Below, in pieces: positions 44,522-53,140 of a stretch of 64,000 bases of DNA. How positions within the stretch are numbered: position 1 is the stretch's first letter; every line of letters begins with the position of its first letter. The translations under genes were made by a program, and so were the position numbers. A model generated the notes under the pieces. That model was not told the origin of the DNA and ran no database searches. It was given only the letters and a program-made list of their open reading frames with translations. Location: the NCBI RefSeq assembly GCF_000685315.1, contig NZ_ARYM01000014.1, positions 1 through 64,000 on the forward strand. The letters run 5' to 3'. The stretch is from Hyphomonas polymorpha PS728. Its GTDB lineage: Bacteria; Pseudomonadota; Alphaproteobacteria; Caulobacterales; Hyphomonadaceae.

Positions 44522-45640
44522 TCAAACCGGATAGCGCAGGATAGCGCCCACCGAGCGCCCGCCGGGAACTTCGCCGGCGCGCACGGCAAACACCTTGCCG
44601 CCATTGACGATCACCCGGCGCGCCACTTCATCCACCAGCCGGTAGTTGTCTGCCGTATCCGCCTTGGCGAAGGTCACATGGCCCTTGTCGTCAATCAGGC
44701 CGGGGCGGGTGTCGTTCATATCTGCAAACAGCGTGTCCACCGCTCCATAGGTCGCGGCGCGGGCCACATCGGTCAGGTCGGTTGCCGTCCGGCCGTTTGA
44801 GGAATGCTGCTCGAACACCTGCGCTGCCTTGAACAGGTCTTCAGCATACACACCATCCAGAACCGGTACGGAGAGGCGTGCCAGCTCATTGTCTTTCACG
44901 GCGTCCGGGCTGACGCGGATCTGGTCATGCGCCATCCGGTGATAGGTATTCACATGCGGATAGAGATGCGCCAGCGGATCAACAGCGGCGACGATCAGCG
45001 GCGTATCCCGTCCCGCCAGGATGGGGCGCAGGGCCGCATCAATCGCCCGCAGGTATGAGAGGTGACGGATCCGCTGTCCTTCCTCGCCATGAATCCGGGT
45101 GAAGGAAGATTTGTCGTTGATCGTCGTTTTGCCCGCATGGCTTGCCGCGTCCTTCGGCAGGCCCGGCACCTTCACCTTCTTTGCCGGCATGTCGGAAAAC
45201 ACCTGCACCAGCCGCACGCCTTTCTCAGACAGCGCCAGAACAAACGCTTCGTGCGGAAAGGTCACCGCGCGCATGAGCGGCAGCAGGTGAAACCGGTCGG
45301 CCACCTCCGTTGAGGGCGCCAGCTTGTTGGCCAGCCGGAAGCTGGTTACGCCTGAAGGGGTGGCAAATACAGCCAGGCTGTTTGCCTGCACGCGCCAGAA
45401 ATGGTCGTCCTCGGCAAGGTGCAGCAGGGCGATCTCGGCGAGGCCGACTTCCCGCTTGGCGTGGCCCGCTGCGCGCGCCTGATCGGCCGCTTCACTGATC
45501 AGATGACGGAATTTCAGCCGCGCTTCCCCAATGCGCTGGGTCAGCGGGGTCGTCGGTACATAGATGGAGATGCACACATCCCCGCGCGCGGCATTCAGCC
45601 GGGCAATATCCTGAGGGGTTGGGGTATCCACATACAGCAT
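44522..45640 (-). CDS. baeRF-like protein (bacterial eRF1-related family)
   Basis: A 372-residue soluble protein. It resembles the bacterial archaeo-eukaryotic release-factor-like (baeRF) families: an N-terminal domain beginning LYVDTPTPQDIARLNA with ISIYVPTTP, a central domain with PLIVAAVDPLAHLYPHVN, and a C-terminal L7Ae-like part ending VDEVARRVIVNGGKVFAVRAGEVPGGRSVGAILRY. Such proteins are predicted to act on stalled ribosomes or peptidyl-tRNA, but function is mostly untested. It stands alone. The family call is by pattern and is moderate. Confidence 0.55.
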   Translation of the reverse strand: MLYVDTPTPQDIARLNAARGDVCISIYVPTTPLTQRIGEARLKFRHLISEAADQARAAGHAKREVGLAEIALLHLAEDDHFWRVQANSLAVFATPSGVTSFRLANKLAPSTEVADRFHLLPLMRAVTFPHEAFVLALSEKGVRLVQVFSDMPAKKVKVPGLPKDAASHAGKTTINDKSSFTRIHGEEGQRIRHLSYLRAIDAALRPILAGRDTPLIVAAVDPLAHLYPHVNTYHRMAHDQIRVSPDAVKDNELARLSVPVLDGVYAEDLFKAAQVFEQHSSNGRTATDLTDVARAATYGAVDTLFADMNDTRPGLIDDKGHVTFAKADTADNYRLVDEVARRVIVNGGKVFAVRAGEVPGGRSVGAILRYPV

Positions 45641-45726
45641 GACAAGGCCTCCCGTTGATCTGCTTCAACGTGAGAACAGTTCATTCCGAAGGGGACGCCT
45701 CTCAATAAGGAAAACTACGGATCGGC

Positions 45727-47031
45727 CTAGAGGATAAACTTCGAGAGGTCCGCATTCCCCGCCAGCGTGCTGACTTTTTCGTCCACATAGCTCGCCGTGA
45801 TCACAAAGGTCTCGCCGGCCTTGTCCGGAGCGTCGAAGCTGATTTCATCCAGCAGGCGCTCGAGGATCGTCTGCAGGCGGCGGGCACCGATATTCTCGAT
45901 GGTCTTGTTCACCGCTTCGGCAAGGTCCGCGATCCGGTCGATGGCGGCGTCCTCAAAGGTCAGGGTCACGTTTTCGGCTGCCATCAGCGCTTCATACTGG
46001 CGGATGAGGCTCGCCTGCGGTTCCACCAGGATGCGGCGCAGGTCGTCCCGCGTCAGCGGCTCCAATTCCACCCGGATCGGCAACCGCCCCTGCAGTTCGG
46101 GCAGCAGGTCGGACGGCTTGGAAACGTGAAACGCGCCCGAAGCGATAAACAGGATATGATCGGTTTTCACCGCGCCGCGCTTGGTCGAAACGGTGGTGCC
46201 TTCGATCAGGGGCAAGAGGTCGCGCTGCACGCCTTCGCGGCTTACATCCGCGCCGCCCCGGTCCTTGCGCGCGGCAATCTTGTCGATCTCGTCGAGGAAC
46301 ACGATTCCGTCTTCCTCCACAGCCGAAACCGCCTCGCGCACGATCTGGTCTTCATCCACCAGCTTGTCGGCTTCCTCGGTCACCAGCGGCTTTGCCGCCT
46401 CGCGCACGGTCGTCCGTACACGGCGCGTGCGCCCTCCCATGGCCTTGCCCAGCATGTCGCCCAGATTGATCATGCTCATCGATCCGCCCTGTCCGGGGAT
46501 GTCCAGCATCTGCATGGGATTGTTCGTGTCGGCAAAGTCGATGTCGACTTCCTTGTCGTCCAGCTCTCCCGCGCGCAGCTTGCGGCGGAACACTTCGCGG
46601 GTAGAGGCCTGTGCTTCGGCGCCGACGAGGGCGTCCAGCAGGCGTTCCTCGGCCTTGTCGCGCGCGGCCTGTTCCACACCTGCCCGCTTCTGCTCGCGGA
46701 TCATGGAAACGGCTGCCTCCACCAGATCCCGCACGATCTGCTCCACATCCCGTCCCACATAGCCCACCTCGGTGAACTTCGTGGCTTCCACCTTCAGGAA
46801 AGGCGCATTGGCAAGGCGCGCGAGGCGGCGGGAAACCTCGGTCTTGCCCACGCCCGTCGGCCCGATCATCAGGATATTCTTGGGCGTGATCTCGCCGCGC
46901 AGGTTTTCCGGCGCCTGCTTGCGCCGCCAGCGGTTGCGCAGGGCAATGGCCACGGCGCGCTTGGCGGCGTTCTGGCCAACGATGTGGCGGTCAAGTTCGG
47001 CAACGATTTCTCGGGGCGTCAGGTGTTTCAT
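45727..47031 (-). CDS. hslU: HslU, ATPase subunit of the HslVU protease
   Basis: A 434-residue AAA+ unfoldase. Walker [16 protein letters not shown] and Walker [13 protein letters not shown] are intact, and [14 protein letters not shown] is the pore-loop region. The C-terminal Leu-rich end (DLSKFIL), which docks into HslV, is present. The start is at 47031 ([10 protein letters not shown]); the open frame to 47205 runs through the intergenic spacer and into hslV. It follows hslV by 112 bases that contain a direct repeat. Confidence 0.97.
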   Translation of the reverse strand: MKHLTPREIVAELDRHIVGQNAAKRAVAIALRNRWRRKQAPENLRGEITPKNILMIGPTGVGKTEVSRRLARLANAPFLKVEATKFTEVGYVGRDVEQIVRDLVEAAVSMIREQKRAGVEQAARDKAEERLLDALVGAEAQASTREVFRRKLRAGELDDKEVDIDFADTNNPMQMLDIPGQGGSMSMINLGDMLGKAMGGRTRRVRTTVREAAKPLVTEEADKLVDEDQIVREAVSAVEEDGIVFLDEIDKIAARKDRGGADVSREGVQRDLLPLIEGTTVSTKRGAVKTDHILFIASGAFHVSKPSDLLPELQGRLPIRVELEPLTRDDLRRILVEPQASLIRQYEALMAAENVTLTFEDAAIDRIADLAEAVNKTIENIGARRLQTILERLLDEISFDAPDKAGETFVITASYVDEKVSTLAGNADLSKFIL

Positions 47032-47109
47032 GAAGTCCGTTTCGTCTGTCTCTGCCTGGCACCTCTGAGGGCGGCGCCGAGGGAGGTTCATTGAAGAAAG
47101 AGGCGGTCT

Positions 47110-47137
47110 CGTTGGAGAAACCGTTGGAGTTTTTCGC
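47110..47137. repeat. CGTTGGAG direct repeat shared with the erpA 3' region
   Basis: CGTTGGAG occurs at 47110-47117 and 47122-47129, and the stretch CCGTTGGAGTTTTTCGCC (47121-47137) matches 29705-29721 except for one T. It lies in the hslV-hslU spacer. There is no strong hairpin here, unlike at the other site. Confidence 0.6.
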
Positions 47138-47143
47138 CAGCGC

Positions 47144-47701
47144 CTAAACGTCCAGCGTTTCCACACTGAAATGGCTGTTGGTGTAGACGCAGATATCGGC
47201 AGCAATCTGCATCGCCTTGCGGCCGATCACTTCGGCGTCATTCTCATAGTCATAGAGGCCGCGGGCCGCTGCCAGCGCATAATTGCCGCCTGAGCCAATG
47301 GACACGACCGGATGTTCCGGCTCCAGCACATCGCCCGCCCCGGTAATCACCAGCGTGCTGTGCTTGTCCGCCACGATCAGCAGGGCTTCAAGTTTCTGGA
47401 GGTATTTCTCCGTCCGCCAGTCCTTGGCCAGCTCCACAGCGGCTCGTTGCAACTGGTCGGGGAAGCGTTCCAGCTTCGCCTCCAGGCGCTCGAACAGGGT
47501 GAACGCATCGGCAGTCGCCCCGGCAAAACCGGCAAGAATCGCCCCGCCGGCAATCCGGCGCACCTTGCGGGCATTGCCCTTCATTATGGTCTGGCCCATC
47601 GACACCTGTCCGTCGCTGAGCATCACGAGTTTGCCATTCTTGCGCACGGCGAGCACCGTCGTTCCGTGCCAGATGGCCTTTGAATCCTGAGGGTTAGTCA
47701 T
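47144..47701 (-). CDS. hslV: HslV, peptidase subunit of the HslVU protease
   Basis: A 185-residue threonine peptidase. The mature N-terminal Thr lies in [13 protein letters not shown] after a short propeptide, and [14 protein letters not shown] is the late conserved block. It forms a double hexamer with HslU rings. The start at 47701 (MTNPQD) is chosen over the ATG at 47710. It is first in the hslVU operon and divergent from pstC. Confidence 0.97.
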   Translation of the reverse strand: MTNPQDSKAIWHGTTVLAVRKNGKLVMLSDGQVSMGQTIMKGNARKVRRIAGGAILAGFAGATADAFTLFERLEAKLERFPDQLQRAAVELAKDWRTEKYLQKLEALLIVADKHSTLVITGAGDVLEPEHPVVSIGSGGNYALAAARGLYDYENDAEVIGRKAMQIAADICVYTNSHFSVETLDV

Positions 47702-47768
47702 CCAGAACACATGGCGTCTTTGAGGGGCGCGCGCAATAGAGGGTGACTGCGGCAGGAAATACAGAAGA

Positions 47769-47786
47769 TTGTCACATAACTGTCGC
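47769..47786 (+). promoter_or_regulatory. Pho box upstream of pstC
   Basis: TTGTCAC-ATAA-CTGTCGC has the two 7-bp repeats spaced by 4 bases of the PhoB site (consensus CTGTCAT-N4-CTGTCAT). It lies 47 bases before the pstC ATG at 47833 with a possible -10 in TTCTATTT just downstream, so PhoB, encoded in the same operon, is expected to activate it. Confidence 0.8.
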
Positions 47787-47832
47787 GGCCTTCTTCTATT
47801 TGGGGCACCGGATCACCCCCGGAAGGAAGTTC

Positions 47833-49248
47833 ATGCTTCAGCAGCTCGGTCACTTGCCCATGGGCTGGCTACTGATCGCTCTGATTGCGGTCTTTGCGTC
47901 TGTAGCGTTTTTTGTCGGCCGTATCGGCGCCGAGCGCATTCTGCTTTCCGGCGCGCCGGCGCTGCATTCCCGGCCGAATTATCATGGCTATTTCGTTGCC
48001 ATGTGGGCTGTCGTTCCGGCGGTTCTGGTGGCGCTGGCCTACGCAGTGGGCGCCGAGCCTTTTGCCCGCGGCCAGCTGACGAGCGAACTGCCACCCGCCT
48101 TTGACCTGCTCTCCGCGCCGGAGCTGCAAACCTATCTCGACTCGGTGTCTCTGGCCGCCCGTTCTTCCGATTATGCCGGAACCGATCTCGTCTTCACGGC
48201 GGTCACCAATCGTTATCTGGAGATCATCGGCGGCCTCAACATTGGCGTGCTGGCCGTGATGGGGATCAGCGCCTTCCTGGGGCTTCTGTTCGCCCGCCGC
48301 CGCCTCGCCGCCAGCTTCCGGGCCCGCTCGCTGGTCGAGCGGGGTATGGAAGGCGTGCTGTTCCTCTGCGCGGTCGTCGCCATCGCCACCACCGCCGGCA
48401 TTGTCATCTCGCTCCTCTATGAGAGCATCCAGTTCTTCAGCGTCATCCCGATCTGGGATTTCCTCTTCGGCACCCGCTGGAATGCGCAGACCGAAGCGGA
48501 GTTCGGCGCCCTGCCGCTGTTCTTCGGCACGTTCATGATCGCCCTGATCGCCATGTTCGTGGCCGCGCCCATCGGCCTCTTCTCCGCGATCTACCTCTCC
48601 GAATATGCCGGGCCCAAAGCGCGCGCCTGGATCAAGCCGATCCTCGAAATCCTCGCCGGTATCCCGACGGTGGTGTACGGCTTCTTCGCGCTGCTGGTTG
48701 TGGCGCCGGCCGTGCGATCCATCGCGCTCTGGATCAACGAGACGCTGATCAATGTCGGCCTCACCAGCGAGCCGCTGCTGGCCGCCCAGCCCACCAGCGC
48801 GCTCGCAGCCGGTCTCGTCATGGGCATCATGGTCATTCCGTTCGTCTCCTCCCTGTCGGATGACGTGATCAACGCCGTGCCGCAAACCCTGCGCGATGGC
48901 GCCTATGCCTTGGGCGCCACCAAGTCCGAAACGGTCCGCAATGTGGTCGTGCCTGCAGCGCTTCCGGGCATCATCGCCGCGCTGTTGCTGGCGGTTTCCC
49001 GCGCCATTGGCGAAACGATGATCGTCGTGATGGCGGCCGGCAAGAGCGCCCGCATCTCGATGGACCCGACCTCTGACCTCACCACCATCACCGTCCAGAT
49101 CGTCTCCCTGATGACCGGCGAAACCGGCTTTGACGATCCCAAGACACTCTCCGCCTTTGCGCTCGGCCTCGTTCTCTTCGCCGTAACGCTGCTCTTCAAC
49201 GTGATCGCCCTGCGCGTCGTCCAGAAATACCGGGAAAAGTATGACTGA
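47833..49248 (+). CDS. pstC: phosphate ABC transporter permease PstC
   Basis: A 471-residue inner-membrane permease. The C-terminal 300 residues hold the transporter core with the EAA loop (ALGATKSETVRNVVVPAALPGI). An N-terminal extension of about 160 residues with two helices makes it longer than the 319-residue E. coli protein, as in many alphaproteobacteria. GGAAGG sets the start at 47833; the frame open to 47743 crosses the Pho box. It overlaps pstA by 8 bases. The binding protein gene pstS is not in the window. Confidence 0.94.
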   Translation: MLQQLGHLPMGWLLIALIAVFASVAFFVGRIGAERILLSGAPALHSRPNYHGYFVAMWAVVPAVLVALAYAVGAEPFARGQLTSELPPAFDLLSAPELQTYLDSVSLAARSSDYAGTDLVFTAVTNRYLEIIGGLNIGVLAVMGISAFLGLLFARRRLAASFRARSLVERGMEGVLFLCAVVAIATTAGIVISLLYESIQFFSVIPIWDFLFGTRWNAQTEAEFGALPLFFGTFMIALIAMFVAAPIGLFSAIYLSEYAGPKARAWIKPILEILAGIPTVVYGFFALLVVAPAVRSIALWINETLINVGLTSEPLLAAQPTSALAAGLVMGIMVIPFVSSLSDDVINAVPQTLRDGAYALGATKSETVRNVVVPAALPGIIAALLLAVSRAIGETMIVVMAAGKSARISMDPTSDLTTITVQIVSLMTGETGFDDPKTLSAFALGLVLFAVTLLFNVIALRVVQKYREKYD

Positions 49249-50818
49249 TCCGGCCGCCTCCGCTTTCTCCACGCCTGAAGCGCTCAAGCGCCTCAAGCGC
49301 CGCCGCGCCGCCGATGTGCGCTTCCGTTACTACGGGCTCGGCGCCATTTTCCTGGCTTTGGGCGCGCTGCTGCTGCTGGTCCTGTCCATCGGCTCGCAGG
49401 CAGTCTCTGCGGCGACCTACCATGTCGTGCGCTATGACATCACGCTGGATCCGGCTGTCATCACACCGCCAGGCGAAACATCGCCCGAGGACATCGCCCG
49501 TAATGTGGATGGCTTCTGGGAGCTGGCCCGCGACAACCTCCTGACAACCTTCCCGGAGGCGGACCGTGACCGCACCAGCCGCACCGCCGTTTCCGAATTC
49601 ATCACCCGCCTGGCCGTCTTGCCGACTGCGCGTAAGGTCGCGTCCCGGCCCGAGATGGTGGGCAACGACATCACGCTCACCGCGCCGCTCAATGACGACC
49701 TTGATCTCTATCTGAAGGGCCAGGCCTTTCCGGAGCGCCGGGTGCGCATCGGAGCCATCACGGCTGTCACCGCGCAGGAGGACGGCTTCGCTGGCCTCGA
49801 AGGGCAGGGCGCGTTCGCTCCGATCCTCACGGCGCTGACATCGCTTCAGTCCGATGGCGTCAGCATGGATGAGGGCTCAATTCTGCTCACCGCGGGCGGG
49901 GCCACCGGCCGCCTGCGCGACGTTCAGGCCGGCACAGCCCGCCTCGAACTCCTCACCGGTTCGCTCGACGCCTTCCGCAATAGCCCGGCGACCGCCCGTC
50001 TCATCGCTCTGCCCGAAGCCCAGCGCGTGGTGTCCGATCAGCAGATTGCCTGGACGCTCGCCCTGAAAGAGATGGGCCGCATCTCCCGCGTGCCGCGCTG
50101 GAGCCTGCTGACCAACTCGGACTCCACCTATCCCGAACTTGCCGGCGGCCTTGCGGCGCTCGTCGGGTCGCTGTTCACGATGCTGGTTACCGCGCTCGTC
50201 GCCATTCCGATCGGTATTCTGGCTGCGGTCTATCTGGAAGAGTTTGCCCCGAAGAACCGCCTGACCGATTTCATCGAGGTCAACATCAATAACCTCGCCG
50301 CTGTGCCGTCCATTGTGTTCGGTCTGCTCGGCGCGGCGGTTTATATCAACTTCCTCGGCATGCCGCGCTCGGCCCCGCTGGTTGGCGGTCTTGTGCTGGC
50401 GCTGATGACGTTCCCGGTGGTGATCATCGCCTCGCGCGCGGCGCTGAAGGCTGTGCCGCCTTCGGTGCGCTCGGGCGCGCTGGCCATCGGCGCGTCGCAG
50501 ATGCAGACGGTGTTCCACCATGTTGTGCCGCTGGCAGCGCCAGGCATTCTCACCGGCGCCATCCTCGGCATGGCCCGCGCGCTGGGGGAAACTGCCCCGC
50601 TGCTGCTGATCGGCATGGTCGCCTTCGTCGGCGATGTGCCAACCGGGCCCACCGACGAATCCACCGTCATGCCGGTGCTGATCTTCACCTGGGCAAACAA
50701 CGCAGAGCGCGCCTGGGAACCGATGACCTCGGCGATGATTGTTGTCCTCCTTGCTGTTCTTTTGCTGATGAACGGGTTGGTGGTATTCTTGAGACGAAAG
50801 TACGAGCGGAGATGGTAA
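49241..50818 (+). CDS. pstA: phosphate ABC transporter permease PstA with DUF3333 extension
   Basis: A 525-residue permease. Residues 1-280 form an N-terminal membrane helix plus a large periplasmic region of the DUF3333 type; the transporter core follows, with the EAA loop [25 protein letters not shown]. The E. coli protein has only 296 residues. It pairs with PstC to form the channel for phosphate. Its stop overlaps pstB by 7 bases, as is usual in tightly coupled transport operons. Confidence 0.94.
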   Translation: MTDPAASAFSTPEALKRLKRRRAADVRFRYYGLGAIFLALGALLLLVLSIGSQAVSAATYHVVRYDITLDPAVITPPGETSPEDIARNVDGFWELARDNLLTTFPEADRDRTSRTAVSEFITRLAVLPTARKVASRPEMVGNDITLTAPLNDDLDLYLKGQAFPERRVRIGAITAVTAQEDGFAGLEGQGAFAPILTALTSLQSDGVSMDEGSILLTAGGATGRLRDVQAGTARLELLTGSLDAFRNSPATARLIALPEAQRVVSDQQIAWTLALKEMGRISRVPRWSLLTNSDSTYPELAGGLAALVGSLFTMLVTALVAIPIGILAAVYLEEFAPKNRLTDFIEVNINNLAAVPSIVFGLLGAAVYINFLGMPRSAPLVGGLVLALMTFPVVIIASRAALKAVPPSVRSGALAIGASQMQTVFHHVVPLAAPGILTGAILGMARALGETAPLLLIGMVAFVGDVPTGPTDESTVMPVLIFTWANNAERAWEPMTSAMIVVLLAVLLLMNGLVVFLRRKYERRW

Positions 50819-51645
50819 TGGATACCGATCACACACCACAGGCCGCCGGTTCCGTGCTGGCCCCCGCTGCCGATGCGCCCCCGGCCGCCGCCCCGCGGAT
50901 CGATTGCCGGGACATCAAGGTGTTCTATGGCGCCACCCAGGCCATCCATGGCGTATCCATGTCCTTTCCGGACCGGGCCGTCACGGCGCTCATCGGTCCC
51001 TCGGGCTGCGGCAAGTCCACCTTCCTGCGCTGCCTCAACCGCATGAACGACACCATCGAGAACTGCCGCGTCGAAGGGCAGATCCTGATGGACGGGCAGG
51101 ACATCAACGATCCCTCGATTGATGCCGTGCTGCTTCGCTCACGTGTCGGCATGGTGTTCCAGAAGCCGAACCCTTTTCCGAAATCGATTTACGACAACAT
51201 CGCCTACGGCCCCCGCATCCATGGCCTTGCCACCAGCCGGGAAGATCTTGACGCGATCGTCGAGAAATCCCTCAGCCGCGCTGGCCTGTGGGATGAGGTG
51301 AAGGACCGCCTCCAGGCGCCCGGCACCAGCCTGTCGGGCGGCCAGCAGCAGCGTCTCTGCATCGCGCGCGCCATTGCCGTGCGCCCGGAAGTCATCCTGA
51401 TGGATGAGCCTTGCTCGGCGCTTGATCCCGTGGCCACCGCCCGCATCGAGGAATTGATCGACGAGCTGCGCAAGCGCTACTGCATCGTCATCGTCACCCA
51501 CTCCATGCAGCAGGCTGCCCGCGTCAGCCAGCGTACCGCCTTCTTCCACCTCGGCAACTTGATCGAGATGGGCGAGACAGAACAGATCTTCACAAACCCC
51601 CGCGAAAAGCGCACCGAAGACTATATCACCGGCCGGTTCGGCTGA
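50812..51645 (+). CDS. pstB: phosphate ABC transporter ATPase PstB
   Basis: A 277-residue ABC ATPase with Walker [10 protein letters not shown], signature [16 protein letters not shown], Walker [14 protein letters not shown] and the switch His in VTHSMQQA. The [13 protein letters not shown] segment is specific to PstB. The ATG at 50812 lies inside pstA; a second ATG at 50818 is nearly as good. Confidence 0.97.
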   Translation: MVMDTDHTPQAAGSVLAPAADAPPAAAPRIDCRDIKVFYGATQAIHGVSMSFPDRAVTALIGPSGCGKSTFLRCLNRMNDTIENCRVEGQILMDGQDINDPSIDAVLLRSRVGMVFQKPNPFPKSIYDNIAYGPRIHGLATSREDLDAIVEKSLSRAGLWDEVKDRLQAPGTSLSGGQQQRLCIARAIAVRPEVILMDEPCSALDPVATARIEELIDELRKRYCIVIVTHSMQQAARVSQRTAFFHLGNLIEMGETEQIFTNPREKRTEDYITGRFG

Positions 51646-51656
51646 GGGAGGAACAT

Positions 51657-52343
51657 ATGTCGGATCATATCGTCTCTGCCTATTCTGATGAGCTGGACAA
51701 GCTCTCCTCGGACATCATGCGCATGGGCGGCATCGTGGAAACGATGATCACTGACTCCTGCCGGGCGCTCAGCGCCAATGATCCCGTGCTCGCCAAGGAG
51801 GTGATCGCCCGCGACCCGCAGGTCGATGCCATCGAAGCTGAGGTGGAAAAACAGATCGTCAGCCTCATCGCGCGCCGCCAGCCGATGGGACATGACCTGC
51901 GGATGATCCTCTCGGCACTGAAGATTTCCAACGAACTGGAGCGGATCGGCGACCTGTCGAAGAATATCGCCAAGCGCGCCCTGCGCCTTGACGATCATGT
52001 CAGCATGGAGATGCGCAACGCCATCCTGCGCATGTCGCGCCCGGTGGCCCGTCAGCTCAACGAAGTGCTCGACGCGTATGCCTCCGGCAATGCCGTCCTG
52101 GCCAAGAATGTCTGGTCCAGCGATGACGACATCGACCAGCACTACAATGCGGTGTTCCGTGAAATGGTCACCTATCTCATCGAAGATCCCCGCCGCATCA
52201 GTGCCGGGGCACATATGCTCTTTATAGCGAAGAACCTGGAACGGATCGGCGACCACTGCACCAACGTGGCCGAATTCGTCTACTACCAGGCCGTGGGGGA
52301 ATACCTGTCAGCCATGGACCGGCCGAAGCTGGACCAGGTTTGA
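51657..52343 (+). CDS. phoU: phosphate signalling protein PhoU
   Basis: A 228-residue protein of two PhoU three-helix repeats. The repeated ERIGD metal-binding motif is seen in ISNELERIGDLSKNIAKRA and AKNLERIGDHCTNVAEF. It couples the Pst transporter to the PhoR-PhoB pair. It lies 11 bases after pstB with GGAGG before its ATG. Confidence 0.96.
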   Translation: MSDHIVSAYSDELDKLSSDIMRMGGIVETMITDSCRALSANDPVLAKEVIARDPQVDAIEAEVEKQIVSLIARRQPMGHDLRMILSALKISNELERIGDLSKNIAKRALRLDDHVSMEMRNAILRMSRPVARQLNEVLDAYASGNAVLAKNVWSSDDDIDQHYNAVFREMVTYLIEDPRRISAGAHMLFIAKNLERIGDHCTNVAEFVYYQAVGEYLSAMDRPKLDQV

Positions 52344-52377
52344 CGAATTTCGCTCAAACAGATTACGGAGCCCAAAG

Positions 52378-53064
52378 ATGAAACCCTACGTGCTTGTCGC
52401 AGAAGACGAAAGCGCCGTCTCCGAGCTGCTGCTCTACAACCTCAAGCGAGAGGATTATGAAGTCGCCATCGCCGCCGATGGTGAAGAAGCGCTGATGATG
52501 ATCGACGAGCGGGCGCCCGACCTGCTGCTGCTGGACTGGATGCTGCCTAAGGTGAGCGGCATCGAAATCTGCCGCCGCGTCCGCGCCACCGGCGTCAATC
52601 CGAACCTTCCGATCATCATGCTCACCGCGCGCGGCGAGGAGAGCGACCGCATCCGCGGGCTTGATACGGGGGCGGACGATTACGTCACCAAGCCCTTCTC
52701 GACGACAGAGCTGATGGCCCGCGTCCGCGCCGTGCTCCGCCGCATCCGGCCCGGCCTCAAGGAAGACCGGATCACCGTCGGTGATATCGAGATCGACCGG
52801 GTGGCCCATCGCGTCTCCCGCAATGGCGAGGATATCCACCTCGGTCCGACGGAATTCCGTCTGCTTGATTATTTCATGCAGCATCCTGGCCGCGTCTTCT
52901 CGCGCGAACAGCTTCTCGATACCGTCTGGGGCTCGGACGTTTATGTCGAGGCGCGCACGGTGGATGTACATGTCGGCCGTCTGCGCAAGGCCCTCCGTCA
53001 GGCCGGGGGAGACGATCCGATCCGGACCGTCCGCTCTGCCGGCTACGCTCTTCGCGCGGACTGA
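52378..53064 (+). CDS. phoB: phosphate response regulator PhoB
   Basis: A 228-residue OmpR-class regulator. The receiver (1-120) has the acidic pair EDE, phospho-acceptor Asp in LLLLDWMLP, and Lys in YVTKPFS. The winged helix follows (130-225), with RVFSREQLLDTVWG and VDVHVGRLRKAL. It binds Pho boxes such as that before pstC. phoR, often adjacent, is missing here. The gene ends at a shared terminator. Confidence 0.95.
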   Translation: MKPYVLVAEDESAVSELLLYNLKREDYEVAIAADGEEALMMIDERAPDLLLLDWMLPKVSGIEICRRVRATGVNPNLPIIMLTARGEESDRIRGLDTGADDYVTKPFSTTELMARVRAVLRRIRPGLKEDRITVGDIEIDRVAHRVSRNGEDIHLGPTEFRLLDYFMQHPGRVFSREQLLDTVWGSDVYVEARTVDVHVGRLRKALRQAGGDDPIRTVRSAGYALRAD

Positions 53065-53090
53065 TTTTCTGTAAGACCGGACACAAAAAG

Positions 53091-53116
53091 AAGCGGGGCG
53101 TTTCCGCCCCGCTTTT
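53091..53116. terminator. bidirectional terminator between phoB and the TonB receptor
   Basis: A perfect 10-bp stem (AAGCGGGGCG / CGCCCCGCTT) with a TTTC loop has T on its 3' side and A on its 5' side. It can end transcription of both convergent genes. Confidence 0.92.
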
Positions 53117-53140
53117 GATTCCTGCCGTGTATCCGAACTC

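Noticed and set aside
47869-49296. 475-codon minus-strand frame over pstC
   Set aside because: PstC is well supported; the opposite frame is a low-complexity Asp/Gly/Arg sequence.
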